In this document: positions 43,497 to 52,780 of the stretch, piece by piece
How positions within the stretch are numbered: position 1 is the first letter of the stretch
How the letters are laid out: the number at the start of each line of letters is the position of its first letter
DNA from: UMGS1975 sp959600905
GTDB lineage: Bacteria > Bacillota > Clostridia > Christensenellales > QAND01
NCBI GenBank assembly: GCA_959600905.1
Contig: CAUGNO010000008.1
Coordinates: 49,825-113,824, forward strand
Reading direction: 5' to 3'
DNA length: 64,000 bases
Program-made: the position numbers and the translations under genes
Notes under the pieces: generated by a model
Database searches by the model: none
Told to the model about the DNA's origin: nothing
The model's input: only the letters and a program-made list of their open reading frames with translations

Positions 43497-45677
43497 TCAG
43501 CGTTTGCGCCGTTTGGGGGTGCTGGGCCCGTATCCTGGGTCATTGTCTACCATACGGCGAGAGCGCGGCCGGGATTCCGGCTCTTCCTCGCGCGGCGGAC
43601 GGCGCTTTGGCTGCTGCCTGCGTGCAAAAAACTCCTCTTCGTCCGGTGCATAGCGATTGGATGGCGCCGGGCGCTTTGGCTGTGGCCGGGGCTGCTGCTC
43701 CTCTGGTCTACGCCTTGGAGGCTGCTTAGCGGCCTGTGGACGCCGTTGCTCATTTTCCGGCGGCCTACGTCTCTGTGGGGCCTGCTGAGTTTCTGTTCGC
43801 CGCTGCCTACGCAGTTGGAGCTTTGCCTGCTCTATCTCCTTTTTAGAGAAGGGTTTGGTCATCTCTCCATCATCTTTGGAGGAAGCTCTGCGATAGTATT
43901 TTTGATTTTCGCGGATCTGCCCGCCGGCGATCATACCCGCGGCCGCTCCCAGCGCAGCGCTGCCAGCAGCATTGTCCTCATCATCGTCGCCGATGGTGGG
44001 CATTTTGGCTCTACGTGGCGGCAAGGGCGGTTCTCCATCAAGATCCTCCTCCAGCAAAGGCGTTTCATCGTCTTCATCGAGGGGCATCTGCGGCGGACGC
44101 CTGCGCGGCGGGCCGTCTGTGTTGTGCATGGCCGCCCGGCTGCGCGGCCCGGCACCGCCCTTGGGAGGATGCGGCCCGCCCTTAGGCCCTTTTTTCTTGG
44201 CCCGTTTTTCCTGCATGACCAGAACGGCCAGCGTGATACCTGCAATGAGGATGAGTACGACGATGACGATCATGATGATAAACAGCGTACTCAGCGAATC
44301 GCCACCGCTGGGGTTTAGTGTATTCTCCGTCGCCGTGGCCGTAGGCGAAGAGATCGAGATGGTCGACGACGAAGCGGAATACTGCATGCCGTCTCCATCC
44401 TGGGCGGTTACCTGGAACAGATAATTTCCAGCGGCAGAGACAGTTGCTTGCTTGGTAAGGGTTTGCTTTTCCCCAATGCCGAGGGTAGCAAAGGTGCCCA
44501 GTGTGCCCAAACGGGATTCGCTGACGGTAACGTCTTTAAGCGCAATATCTCCGATGTTTTCCACGGTGATGGTAAAGGTAACATCCCCGGGCAGGGTCAG
44601 CGAGGTGGGGTCTGCCGTAGCGGTGATAGAAACGTTGGTAGGCGCAGCGGAAAGAAAGGGCTGGCCATTGATATTCACCACCACAGGCGAGCTGGTAACG
44701 GTTTTTGTCTCCTCTCCGGACGGATAGCTGACCTTAAAGGTAACCGCACGCGGGGAAGTGAGAGAAGTTTGGTAGGTAAACGTCTCCGTTTTGGTATCGT
44801 TATCCGCGGAGGCCGCAATGGAAAGCCCGGATTTTACCGTATTGCCCTGATCATCCGTGACGGTAATGTTGCTTACCGGCACGGTGCTGTCGTTTCTCAG
44901 GGCAATGGTGAAGGTAACGCTGTCGCCGGAATTGATAAGAGCCTTGTCTACAATGGCGGACACAGAAAGCTTGGCATCCCCGCCGCTGACGGTGATTTTT
45001 TTGCTTTCCACCGACTCATTGTGGCTGCTGCCGCCAGCGGTAAAGGTTGCCTTGGGTGTACTCGTCACAGTTTCGGTAGGCTTAATGGTTTTGGAAACCG
45101 TCTTGCTGGCGCCCGCTTTGAGCGATATCCCGGAAGCTACGCCGTCCGGTACGGCCGGATCGGTGATGCTAAGCCCGGTAATGTCGGCAGTGCCCGTATT
45201 TTTCAGGCTATATGTCAGCTTTACAGAATCGCCGGCGTTGACGGTGGTTTTGCTGATGGATCGGGTAAAGGCCAGAGAGACCTTCTCCTCCTCCCGCGAT
45301 ACCTGGAAGTTCACACGCTTGGAGCCGCTGTGGTTATCCGAGGACCAATCCACCACCACATAGGTATTGGAGGAATCCAGGTCGCTGCTGGATACGCCGC
45401 ATGTAACGGAAAAAGTGTAGGAATCTCCCGCCGCTAAGTCCTTGTTCACCTTCACATCCTCGGCATAGGAAACGGAAAGAGAAATATCCTCGCCGACAGT
45501 ATTCTTGATGGTACCCTTTACGGTGACATTGCCGCCGCCGGAAAGGGAAGAAGGCGTGACAGAGACATTGGAGACGGTAATATCGGCAGCAAATGCCAGC
45601 GGGATGGGCAGCATGGAAAAGCATAGCATCAGGCATAGCATAATAACGGCCAGAGTATGGATTCGGTTGCGTTTCAA
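43497..45677 (-). CDS. Membrane-anchored protein with Ig-like repeats and Arg/Pro-rich cytoplasmic tail
   Basis: 726 residues. Signal peptide (1-30, ending AFA-AD), then about four Ig-like/CARDB-type extracellular repeats (about 32-130, 133-232, 234-335, 345-445; recurring phrases NAGDSVKLTYSLKNTGT, NSGDSVTFTIALRNDS, LPGDVTFTITVENIG). One membrane helix (464-488) follows. The tail (489-726) has an acidic stretch (DEDDETPLLEEDLD), a Gly/Ala patch and a long end rich in Arg, Pro and Gln. Such an inside tail is unusual for a surface protein and may bind nucleic acid, acidic proteins or the membrane. TTG start behind ACAGGAGG. It is last in an operon, 49 bases after ilvE. Function unknown. Confidence 0.8.
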   Translation of the reverse strand: MKRNRIHTLAVIMLCLMLCFSMLPIPLAFAADITVSNVSVTPSSLSGGGNVTVKGTIKNTVGEDISLSVSYAEDVKVNKDLAAGDSYTFSVTCGVSSSDLDSSNTYVVVDWSSDNHSGSKRVNFQVSREEEKVSLAFTRSISKTTVNAGDSVKLTYSLKNTGTADITGLSITDPAVPDGVASGISLKAGASKTVSKTIKPTETVTSTPKATFTAGGSSHNESVESKKITVSGGDAKLSVSAIVDKALINSGDSVTFTIALRNDSTVPVSNITVTDDQGNTVKSGLSIAASADNDTKTETFTYQTSLTSPRAVTFKVSYPSGEETKTVTSSPVVVNINGQPFLSAAPTNVSITATADPTSLTLPGDVTFTITVENIGDIALKDVTVSESRLGTLGTFATLGIGEKQTLTKQATVSAAGNYLFQVTAQDGDGMQYSASSSTISISSPTATATENTLNPSGGDSLSTLFIIMIVIVVLILIAGITLAVLVMQEKRAKKKGPKGGPHPPKGGAGPRSRAAMHNTDGPPRRRPPQMPLDEDDETPLLEEDLDGEPPLPPRRAKMPTIGDDDEDNAAGSAALGAAAGMIAGGQIRENQKYYRRASSKDDGEMTKPFSKKEIEQAKLQLRRQRRTETQQAPQRRRPPENEQRRPQAAKQPPRRRPEEQQPRPQPKRPAPSNRYAPDEEEFFARRQQPKRRPPREEEPESRPRSRRMVDNDPGYGPSTPKRRKR

Positions 45678-45726
45678 TGAAACACACCTCCTGTACAGTT
45701 TTGCAAAGCGGGCGATGCGCTTCCTT

Positions 45727-46791
45727 TTACAGGGGAAGTACCCAATTTTGCTTATCTTCTACGGTTCCGTATTGGATGCCGGTTAAGGTATTATACAACA
45801 ATTGCGCCGTAGGGCCAATTTCGTTGTTGTTGATGACGATTTCGCGATCGCCCCAAATCAACGCGCCCACAGGAGAAATTACAGCGGCTGTACCGGTGCC
45901 AAAGACCTCTTCCAAGGTGCCGTTGGCATGGGCATCAAACACTTCCTGGATGGAAATGGGGCGTTCTTCTGCTTCAATGCCAAGCTGTTTGGCCAGCTTC
46001 AATACGCTGTCGCGCGTGATGCCGGCCAGGATAGAACCGCGTAGCGGCGGCGTTACGATCTTGCCGCCGATTTTGAACATGATGTTCATAGAGCCGACTT
46101 CTTCAATGTATTTACGTTCCACCCCATCGAGCCACAATACCTGCGCGCAGCCCTTTTTCTGCGCTTCGTGATCGGCGATCAGGCTGCATGCGTAGTTGCC
46201 GGCGGCCTTGGCAAAGCCCATGCCGCCCCTTACAGAGCGGACGTATTCATTTTCTACAAAAATACGTACCGGCTTTAGCCCTTCGGCATAATAAGCGCCC
46301 ACAGGCGAAAGGATGATGGCAAAAATATAGTTATGCGCAACATGCACGCCCAAATGCGCATCCGTCGCCACGGCAAACGGGCGGATATACAGGCTGGTTC
46401 CGGCGGTATGCGGCACCCAATCCTGTTCCATACGGATCAGCTGGCGCAGCGCATCCAGCACGAAATCGCAATCAATGGCCGGAATGCACAAACGCTCTGC
46501 ACTGCGGTTGAAGCGGCGCAGATTGTCCATCGGACGGAACAGCTGAATGTTTCCATCCGGGTTGCGATAGGCTTTCATCCCCTCAAATATAGCCTGCCCA
46601 TAGTGCAGGACCATCGCAGCGGGATCCAGCGCAAAATCACCGTAGGGTACGATACGAGCATCGTGCCAGCCTTGGCCCTCCGTATAGTTCATCATGAACA
46701 TATGGTCGGTAAAGATCTGACCAAAACCAAGATTGGATTCATCCTGCGGTTTTTCTTTCAGTGCGGTTGCTTTCTGGATGGTAAGTTCCAT
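45727..46791 (-). CDS. ilvE: Branched-chain amino acid aminotransferase
   Basis: 354 residues, class IV PLP enzyme of the longer BCAT type. It interconverts Leu, Ile and Val with their keto acids. Features are LHYGQAIFEGMKAYR near residue 83, SLYIRPF, the PLP lysine in GGMGFAKAAGNYA, and the EEVGSMNIMF and GSILAGITRDSVL loops. GAGGAGTG lies before the ATG. It lies between yigZ and the surface protein gene in one operon. Confidence 0.95.
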   Translation of the reverse strand: MELTIQKATALKEKPQDESNLGFGQIFTDHMFMMNYTEGQGWHDARIVPYGDFALDPAAMVLHYGQAIFEGMKAYRNPDGNIQLFRPMDNLRRFNRSAERLCIPAIDCDFVLDALRQLIRMEQDWVPHTAGTSLYIRPFAVATDAHLGVHVAHNYIFAIILSPVGAYYAEGLKPVRIFVENEYVRSVRGGMGFAKAAGNYACSLIADHEAQKKGCAQVLWLDGVERKYIEEVGSMNIMFKIGGKIVTPPLRGSILAGITRDSVLKLAKQLGIEAEERPISIQEVFDAHANGTLEEVFGTGTAAVISPVGALIWGDREIVINNNEIGPTAQLLYNTLTGIQYGTVEDKQNWVLPL

Positions 46792-46837
46792 AGCGTTTCA
46801 CTCCTCAATCGTTTTGGCCCTTTATGGGTCGAATCTA

Positions 46838-47470
46838 TCAATCAATGGGCCAGGGTGCAATGGCATGTTCAGCAAACTGAACTTCCACGCGCCCATCGCA
46901 ATGATTATACAAAGCTTGGCGAAAGGGCTCCCAGGCTTCCTTGCGGGAAAGCCCCTGGCAGAGAACCTCCGCCCCATAGTCCGTTTGTTCCAATTGGATA
47001 TCCGATGATTGCAAAAAACGATCCAGCCTAGCCCAGTGGGCGTAGTCTACGGCAAACCCCCAGCGGACCACCGGAACATATTGACACAGCCCGGCCGCAT
47101 CCAACGCCTTGGCGGCCGCTTCGCTGTATGCACGCACCAGACCGCCGGCCCCCAGCAGCACGCCGCCAAAATAGCGGACCACAACGACCATGGTATTGGT
47201 AACGTCTTTATGATGCAGCACTTGTAGGATGGGCATGCCTGCCGTACCCTGCGGCTCGCCGTCATCGCTGTATTTTTGCAGCTGCTGATCGGCGCCCAAA
47301 ACATAGGCGCTGCAATGATGGGAAGCATCCCAATGGCGCTTTCTCAATGCAGCTAGCTTTTCATTGGCCTCTTCAGCAGAGGAGACCAAAAAGGCATAGC
47401 CAATGAAGCGGCTTTTTTTAATGACGATCTCTATTTCGCTTTCGTGTGCGATGGTGCGATATCCGTTCAT
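46838..47470 (-). CDS. yigZ: YigZ/IMPACT-family protein
   Basis: 210 residues. The N-terminal UPF0029/IMPACT domain shows KKSRFIGYAFLVSSAEEAN, DASHHCSAYVLG, YSDDGEPQGTAGMP and VVVVRYFGGVLLGAGGLVRAY. The C-terminal part (about 135-210) is the small ferredoxin-like domain usual in YigZ/YvyE. Eukaryotic IMPACT acts in translation control; the bacterial role is not known. It overlaps tyrS by 4 bases, so it is translationally coupled to it. Confidence 0.92.
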   Translation of the reverse strand: MNGYRTIAHESEIEIVIKKSRFIGYAFLVSSAEEANEKLAALRKRHWDASHHCSAYVLGADQQLQKYSDDGEPQGTAGMPILQVLHHKDVTNTMVVVVRYFGGVLLGAGGLVRAYSEAAAKALDAAGLCQYVPVVRWGFAVDYAHWARLDRFLQSSDIQLEQTDYGAEVLCQGLSRKEAWEPFRQALYNHCDGRVEVQFAEHAIAPWPID

Positions 47471-48696
47471 TTCATCAGGAAACGATGGTACGATTTTTTG
47501 CCCTTGCGGATCACCAGTCCGTCACCCTTAAGGCGGTCAGGGTCGATGGGCATAAACACGTCGGCGACTTTGACATCCTCCAGCGATACGCCCCCGCCGT
47601 CCACCAAGCGGCGTGCATCGCCGCGGCTCTTGGCAAGGCCGCTTAACACGAGCAGATCCACAACCTGAAGGCCCTGGGCGGCCTGGCCTTCTGAAAGCAC
47701 AGTGGTAGGCATATTGTCTAGGCTGCCGCCGCCGCCAAAGAGCGCCTCGGCCGCTTCGGCCGCTTTGTGGGCCTCTTCCTCGCCATGCACCAGCTTTGTA
47801 ACCTCAAACGCCAGTACCTTTTTGGCCTTGTTGATTTCCTGGTCTTTCAAGGCGCCCAAAGCGTGTACCTGGTCCATCGGCAAATAGGTCAAAAGCGCCA
47901 GGCATTTTTCTACGCTGGCATCCTCTACATTACGCCAGTACTGGTAGAAATCATACGGGCTGGTCTTATTGGCATCCAGCCAAAGCGCGCCGGCCCGTGT
48001 TTTGCCCATTTTCGTGCCATCGGCATTGGTCAAGAGGGTAAAGGTCATGGCGAAGGCGTCCTTGCCCTCTACGCGGCGGATAAGGTCAGCACCTGCCAGA
48101 ATATTGCTCCATTGATCGTCGCCACCCATCTCCAAGATCGCACCCTTGGTACGGAAGAGATGCAGAAAGTCATACGCCTGAAGCAGCATGTAGTTGAATT
48201 CCAAAAAGGTCAGCCCGCCTGCCAGCCGGCTCTTATAGCATTCGGCAGACAGCATGCGGTTGACGGAAAAGTGAACGCCGATTTCACGCAAGAAATCGAT
48301 GTAATTCAAACCCAGCAGCCAGTCGGCATTGTCCACCATCTCGGCGTTGTTGGGCAGGGCTTCGGAGAAATCCAAAAACCGCGCCATCTGGTTTTTCAAC
48401 GCCTGGGTATTGTGCGCCACGGTATCCTTTGTCATCATCACGCGCATATCGTTGCGGCCGGAGGGGTCTCCGATGGCGCCTGTGCCGCCGCCCACGAGGA
48501 TCAACGGCTTATGGCCTGCCTTTTGCAGATGGCTCATGGCCATCAGCTGAAGAAAGTGCCCTACATGGCAGCTGTCAGCGGTAGGGTCATAGCCCGTGTA
48601 AAACGTTACGGACTGGTTGCCCAGAATTTCCCGGATCTCAGGATGGCTAACCTGCTTGATAAAGCCGCGTTCCGTTAAGACGTCGTATACATTCAT
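47467..48696 (-). CDS. tyrS: Tyrosyl-tRNA synthetase
   Basis: 409 residues, class I synthetase with the usual length. The HIGH-like motif is HVGHF (about residue 43-47), the tyrosine site includes TGYDPTADS and YMLLQAYDF, and the KMSKS-like motif is KMGKT (about 228-232). An S4 RNA-binding domain is at the end (SRGDARRLVDGGGVSLED). GGAGAAAA lies before the ATG. It follows the aminotransferase gene after 21 bases in the same operon. No T-box is seen for it. Confidence 0.95.
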   Translation of the reverse strand: MNVYDVLTERGFIKQVSHPEIREILGNQSVTFYTGYDPTADSCHVGHFLQLMAMSHLQKAGHKPLILVGGGTGAIGDPSGRNDMRVMMTKDTVAHNTQALKNQMARFLDFSEALPNNAEMVDNADWLLGLNYIDFLREIGVHFSVNRMLSAECYKSRLAGGLTFLEFNYMLLQAYDFLHLFRTKGAILEMGGDDQWSNILAGADLIRRVEGKDAFAMTFTLLTNADGTKMGKTRAGALWLDANKTSPYDFYQYWRNVEDASVEKCLALLTYLPMDQVHALGALKDQEINKAKKVLAFEVTKLVHGEEEAHKAAEAAEALFGGGGSLDNMPTTVLSEGQAAQGLQVVDLLVLSGLAKSRGDARRLVDGGGVSLEDVKVADVFMPIDPDRLKGDGLVIRKGKKSYHRFLMK

Positions 48697-48717
48697 CGAT
48701 TTTCTCCTTTTGTGCTG

Positions 48718-49896
48718 TTATTTCAGAGTTTCCTTTAAAAGATCGCCCAAGATCTGCATGCCCTGGGTAATGCGTGCCGGCTCGCAGGCGGAAAAATTCA
48801 GCCGAAGGGTATTGGCATGGCCGCCGTCCGGATAGAAATGCGTGCCGGGAATATAGGCCACCTTGCGGGCCACAGCTTTTTCCAGCAGCGGTAGCGTATC
48901 CACGCCTTCCGGCAGCTCGGCCCAGACAAACAGGCCGCCTTGCGGTGCGGTATGCGTACAGCTGTCCGGGAAAAAGCGGAAGCCATCCAGCATGGTATGG
49001 AGCTGTTCGCGGTAGGCGGGAATGATCTCCTTGACATGTTCAAAATAACGGCCGCTGCGAATATAGGCATCTACCATGGCCTGTGCCAGGTTATTGGTGT
49101 GGGTATCCATCCCTTGCTTGGCCACCGTCATGGGGCGCAGCAAGGCGGGATCGCCAACGGCAGCGCCCACGCGAAGCCCCGGGGAAACGGTCTTGCTAAA
49201 GCTGATAAGATGCATCACATGCCCGGTTGTATCAAACGATTTGATGCTGGGCAGTGGTTCGCCTTCATAGCGTAGACTGCCGTAGGGGTCGTCTTCCAAG
49301 ATATAGACATCGTACTTTTCAGCTAGCTCCGCTATCTTCTGCCGGCGGGCGAGGGATAGTTTAGCGCCGGTTGGGTTCTGGAAGGTAGGGATGGTATAGA
49401 TGAATTTGGGGTGGTATGCCTGGATGTCCTTTTCCAGCTGTACCACGTCCATTCCATCCTGATCCATCGGTACACCGATGACCTTGGCCTGGTAGCTGGC
49501 AAAGGTTTGCAGCGCCCCCAGAAACGTCGGCGATTCGCACAGGATCACATCGCCAGGATTGATGAGAATCTTGGTAAACAGCTCGATCCCTTGGCTGGAA
49601 CCTGTGAGCGTTATGATATGATCCGTCGTCGTTTGGATGCTGCGTTCTTCCAGCACGGACAGGATGCTTTCCCTAAGCGGCGCATAGCCCTCCGTAGTGC
49701 CATACTGTAAAAGCACATCGCCCTTTTCCTGCAATAGCTGGGCGGATAGATCGGCCATCTCTTTAGAAGGGAAGCTCTTTACGCTGGGGTTGCCTCCTGC
49801 AAAGGAAATGATGGAAGGATCGCCCAATAACTTAAAGATTTCGCGGATCGCACTGCCGTTCAAGCCATCCATCCTGTTCGCCAGATGTGTTTGCAT
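48718..49896 (-). CDS. PLP-dependent aminotransferase (2-aminoadipate/MocR-type domain)
   Basis: 392 residues, fold type I. It lacks the HTH domain of MocR regulators, so it should act purely as an enzyme. Typical features: ISFAGGNPSVKSFP start, GSSQGIELFTKIL, FQNPTGAKLS, YILEDDPYGSLRYEG and the PLP lysine in ISFSKTVSPGLRVG. Family members act on aromatic amino acids, 2-aminoadipate or alanine; the substrate here is unknown. It is the first gene of a five-gene operon with tyrS and ilvE, hinting at a role in aromatic or branched-chain amino acids. Confidence 0.9.
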   Translation of the reverse strand: MQTHLANRMDGLNGSAIREIFKLLGDPSIISFAGGNPSVKSFPSKEMADLSAQLLQEKGDVLLQYGTTEGYAPLRESILSVLEERSIQTTTDHIITLTGSSQGIELFTKILINPGDVILCESPTFLGALQTFASYQAKVIGVPMDQDGMDVVQLEKDIQAYHPKFIYTIPTFQNPTGAKLSLARRQKIAELAEKYDVYILEDDPYGSLRYEGEPLPSIKSFDTTGHVMHLISFSKTVSPGLRVGAAVGDPALLRPMTVAKQGMDTHTNNLAQAMVDAYIRSGRYFEHVKEIIPAYREQLHTMLDGFRFFPDSCTHTAPQGGLFVWAELPEGVDTLPLLEKAVARKVAYIPGTHFYPDGGHANTLRLNFSACEPARITQGMQILGDLLKETLK

Positions 49897-49942
49897 GCCA
49901 ATGACTCCTTTTCATTTCACATTTATAAACTGTTTTCCTTGT

Positions 49943-49971
49943 ATTTTACCCCAATCCCCCCGGGTTTTCAA
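49943..49971 (-). promoter_or_regulatory. Promoter for the aminotransferase-tyrS operon
   Basis: Minus-strand TTGAAA (49966-49971), 17-base spacer with a G run, TAAAAT (49943-49948). The start codon is about 47 bases downstream. Confidence 0.65.
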
Positions 49972-50050
49972 CATGATTGCGTAAAGAAAGGCATGAAAAG
50001 CCGGGCTTTTGCGCACTATGGACATGGCAAAGCAACAGCAGCGGCAAAAT

Positions 50051-50078
50051 AAAAAAGCAGGAGAAAAACTCCTGCTTT
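50051..50078 (-). terminator. Intrinsic terminator after the flippase-like gene
   Basis: AAAGCAGGAG (50054-50063) pairs with CTCCTGCTTT (50069-50078); six T follow on the minus strand. Confidence 0.8.
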
Positions 50079-50087
50079 ACGCTCTGT

Positions 50088-51158
50088 TTATTCCTTTGCT
50101 TCCGCCGGCACATGTTTGCCGGTGCGGAAGACATTGAGGAGCGAATCTGCCAACACAAACACAGCGCCGAAAATGATGTTGACATAATAGGTAAAGAACC
50201 GCCAAAGAATCATCGTGACAAACTTAAGCTCGGCCGGGAATACTTGGGCAAAAAACAAGTAAAACCCGCCTTCACTAGCAACAGAAGCGCCTGGCAGAGG
50301 AACAAATGAAACCGTGAGGTACAAGAAGGACTGCAAAGCCACGATTTCAAACAAATTATAGCCAGATAACCCAAACGCCTTATAGATGAAGAACGTAATG
50401 GAGAAATAGGCGAACATCTGGATAAAGATGACAAATGCGGTGCTCAAAAACATCCTTGTGCTGTGTTTGAAAACCTGCGCACTCTGATGAAACTCTTCCA
50501 GCGTTTTGGAAAGGGAAATCACAGCACGCTCCGGATGTTTGATGATATGGATCTTATGCAAAAACCATACCAGGCGGGTAGCCAAAGACAGAAGCGGCCC
50601 CTGCTTTACCATTGCAAAAATGACGATGCCGGTAATCAGCGCATTGGCGGCAAAGCCAATGCAGGTCAACGGCAGCACGCCGGGATTGCTGGTAAAAAAA
50701 TCCAACCCTCGGAAAAGAAGGGAGAACACAAAAAACAGACAGATGACCGATTCAAAGATGACAAACTTGATGCAGAATACACTGGTGCTGGTACCCACAG
50801 GCACGCCATCCTTTTTCATATAGACGACCTGTACCGGCTGCCCGCCGGAGGAAAACGGCGTCAGAGCGCTGTAATAGATGCCAATGATTCCGTTTTTGAT
50901 GGACTTTCTAAGTTTAAAATTCGGATGGACAAACCTCATAATGCAATGGACGGCCGTTCCTTCCAAAAGAAAGTTGATGATACAAGCGCCAACGGCGGCC
51001 AAGACCCAGCCGATGTGAAGAGACCCAATGGCGGAAAAGAAATCCGTAACGCTGGGGTCCAAAAAACCAATGACTACGATGATGCCAATGGTCAAAGCAA
51101 TGTACAACAAATTTAGAAAGATTTTTTTCTTTGTTTTGTTCTTTTTTTGCTCAGACAT
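50088..51158 (-). CDS. Lysylphosphatidylglycerol synthase/flippase-like (UPF0104) membrane protein
   Basis: 356 residues with about eight hydrophobic segments, matching the integral membrane domain of MprF and the UPF0104 flippase-like group, without any lysyl-transferase domain. Typical phrases: GCIINFLLEGTAV (as GACIINFLLEGTAV), LTPFSSGGQPVQVVYM and SFVPLPGASVASEGGFYLFF. The chosen ATG 51158 has AAGGAG upstream; an in-frame ATG at 51191 lies nearer the promoter without a site. It has its own promoter. The cargo is unknown (lipid or polyprenyl-linked compound). Confidence 0.85.
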   Translation of the reverse strand: MSEQKKNKTKKKIFLNLLYIALTIGIIVVIGFLDPSVTDFFSAIGSLHIGWVLAAVGACIINFLLEGTAVHCIMRFVHPNFKLRKSIKNGIIGIYYSALTPFSSGGQPVQVVYMKKDGVPVGTSTSVFCIKFVIFESVICLFFVFSLLFRGLDFFTSNPGVLPLTCIGFAANALITGIVIFAMVKQGPLLSLATRLVWFLHKIHIIKHPERAVISLSKTLEEFHQSAQVFKHSTRMFLSTAFVIFIQMFAYFSITFFIYKAFGLSGYNLFEIVALQSFLYLTVSFVPLPGASVASEGGFYLFFAQVFPAELKFVTMILWRFFTYYVNIIFGAVFVLADSLLNVFRTGKHVPAEAKE

Positions 51159-51203
51159 ACGGAGCTCCTTACTAAACCCAAGATTCAACAACCCGTGAAA
51201 CGT

Positions 51204-51232
51204 ATTCTAACATACTTGATAAGTGGTTACAA
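51204..51232 (-). promoter_or_regulatory. Promoter for the flippase-like gene
   Basis: Minus-strand TTGTAA (51227-51232), 17-base spacer, TAGAAT (51204-51209). Confidence 0.6.
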
Positions 51233-51266
51233 GCGTGTGTCTGTAAATCAAAACGAAAACTTGTTG

Positions 51267-52130
51267 TTAAAATCTGTCATCTGGATGGGCCTTTACAGTT
51301 TCCCCTTTTGGAGAACCGTTATGCAGGTATAGCCTGCGCACAATAAACTCTGCTAGGCGATCCGGCAACAGCTTACACAGTATGCGGATCATACGATAGC
51401 TGGCACCCACAGCGCGACGGATGGGAACGCGCGAGCAATAGGCTAGCTTTAACGCCGTTTTGGCGACGGTATCCGGCGACTTTCCCTGCTGCTCATCCCG
51501 CTCCATTTTAGAGATGGCAGCTGTCATCGGCGCTTGGTAGCAGGGCTGCACCTGTGCGCAAAGCCTGCGGGCGCCGGTAAAACCGGTTTTGGTATCGCCC
51601 GGCTCTATTAGGCAGGCCTGGATGCCAAACGGCTTGGTTTCCATCCGAAGCGCCTGCACCAACGCCTCCAGAGCAAACTTGCTGGCGCTGTAAGAAGATT
51701 GATAAGGAATGGAGATAAACCCAGCAATGGAACTAATGGGCAGCAAAAGCCCACGATGCTGTGCCCGCATGCCGGGCAAGACGGCCTGCGCTGTACGAAT
51801 GAATCCCAACGTATTGACATCCAGTTGATGCCTTAGCTCTTCCGGAGATACATCCTCTACAGAGCCGCCGATTCCCATGCCGGCGCAATGGATCAAAATA
51901 TCGATGCCACCCAGCGCCTGAACGGCCTGCTCGACGCAAGTGCGTACCGAATCATCGTCGCAGACGTCCATAGAAAACCAGGACAGCCCCTCAGGGAGCG
52001 TTTCACTTTTATGGCGGGAGCATCCTGCTACGCGAAACCCGTTTTGTATAAACAGTTCGGCAATGGCTAGGCCAATGCCGCCTGTAACGCCTGTGATCAA
52101 AACACGGCTGCCATAAGGAGATTGTTTCAT
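51267..52130 (-). CDS. Short-chain dehydrogenase/reductase
   Basis: 287 residues, classical SDR with the cofactor loop TGVTGGIG (about 14-21), the LIHCAGMGIGG segment, Ser in PISSIAGF and YSASK as active site. NAD(P)-dependent reduction or oxidation of an unknown alcohol/ketone; the C-terminal 80 residues resemble the DltE/acyl-type SDRs, but this is only a guess. The start overlaps the pseudouridine synthase stop by 4 bases. It is the last gene of the T-box operon. Confidence 0.88.
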   Translation of the reverse strand: MKQSPYGSRVLITGVTGGIGLAIAELFIQNGFRVAGCSRHKSETLPEGLSWFSMDVCDDDSVRTCVEQAVQALGGIDILIHCAGMGIGGSVEDVSPEELRHQLDVNTLGFIRTAQAVLPGMRAQHRGLLLPISSIAGFISIPYQSSYSASKFALEALVQALRMETKPFGIQACLIEPGDTKTGFTGARRLCAQVQPCYQAPMTAAISKMERDEQQGKSPDTVAKTALKLAYCSRVPIRRAVGASYRMIRILCKLLPDRLAEFIVRRLYLHNGSPKGETVKAHPDDRF

Positions 52131-52780
52131 TGTTTTGCCTCTATCTGTATGGGCGCAGGGGCGGTAAACACCATGCGCTCCTGTTTGGTAGGGTGAATCA
52201 GCGACAGCTCATAGGCCCAAAGGCATAGCTGACGCCCGCCTTTGCCATAACGCGCGTCGCCCAAAAGAGGAAAGCCGCGGCTGGCAAACTGTACGCGGAT
52301 CTGGTGAGAGCGCCCTGTTTCCAGCACAACGCGGCAGCATGCGCTGCCATCCCGGTTGATATGCAGGGTCTGATAATGTAGGACGGCACGCTTGGCCCCT
52401 GCCGTATCAGCCGGTACGACGCGCACCATTTGATCCCGGTCCTTGCGCAAATAATCCTCCATTGTGCCGCTGAGCGGCAGAGGGGCCTTTTCACAGCGCA
52501 AAAGATAGGTCTTTTGCATCTGGTTTTGTTGCATTTGACGCGACAAGCGCGCGGCCGCTTTGCTTGTTTTGGCAAACACCATCACGCCGCCTGTGGGGCG
52601 GTCCAAACGATGAACAAGCCCGAGATATGCATCGCCGGGCTTGTGGTAGGTTTGCTTCAAATACTGCTTATAAAAGGTCAGCAGATCCATATCCCCGGAT
52701 ATATCGGCCTGTACAGGGATATTGAAGGGCTTTACGACTACGAGCAGATGATTGTCTTCGTACAGGATGTGGGGCTTCAT
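52127..52780 (-). CDS. RluA/RluD-family RNA pseudouridine synthase
   Basis: 217 residues, catalytic domain only with no S4 domain. The catalytic phrase is LVHRLDRPTGGVMVFAKTS (Asp in HRLDR); ILYEDNHLLVVVKPFNIPVQ begins the domain, and GRSHQIRVQFASRGFPLLGD ends it. It converts uridine to pseudouridine in rRNA or tRNA; exact target unknown. I start it at ATG 52780, which overlaps the upstream stop (ATGA); the frame continues upstream within the methyltransferase gene without support. Confidence 0.88.
   Translation of the reverse strand: MKPHILYEDNHLLVVVKPFNIPVQADISGDMDLLTFYKQYLKQTYHKPGDAYLGLVHRLDRPTGGVMVFAKTSKAAARLSRQMQQNQMQKTYLLRCEKAPLPLSGTMEDYLRKDRDQMVRVVPADTAGAKRAVLHYQTLHINRDGSACCRVVLETGRSHQIRVQFASRGFPLLGDARYGKGGRQLCLWAYELSLIHPTKQERMVFTAPAPIQIEAKQ

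Noticed and set aside
43482..45437. Two plus-strand frames opposite the surface protein gene
   Set aside because: The minus strand shows signal peptide, repeats, membrane helix and ribosome site; the plus frames have none.
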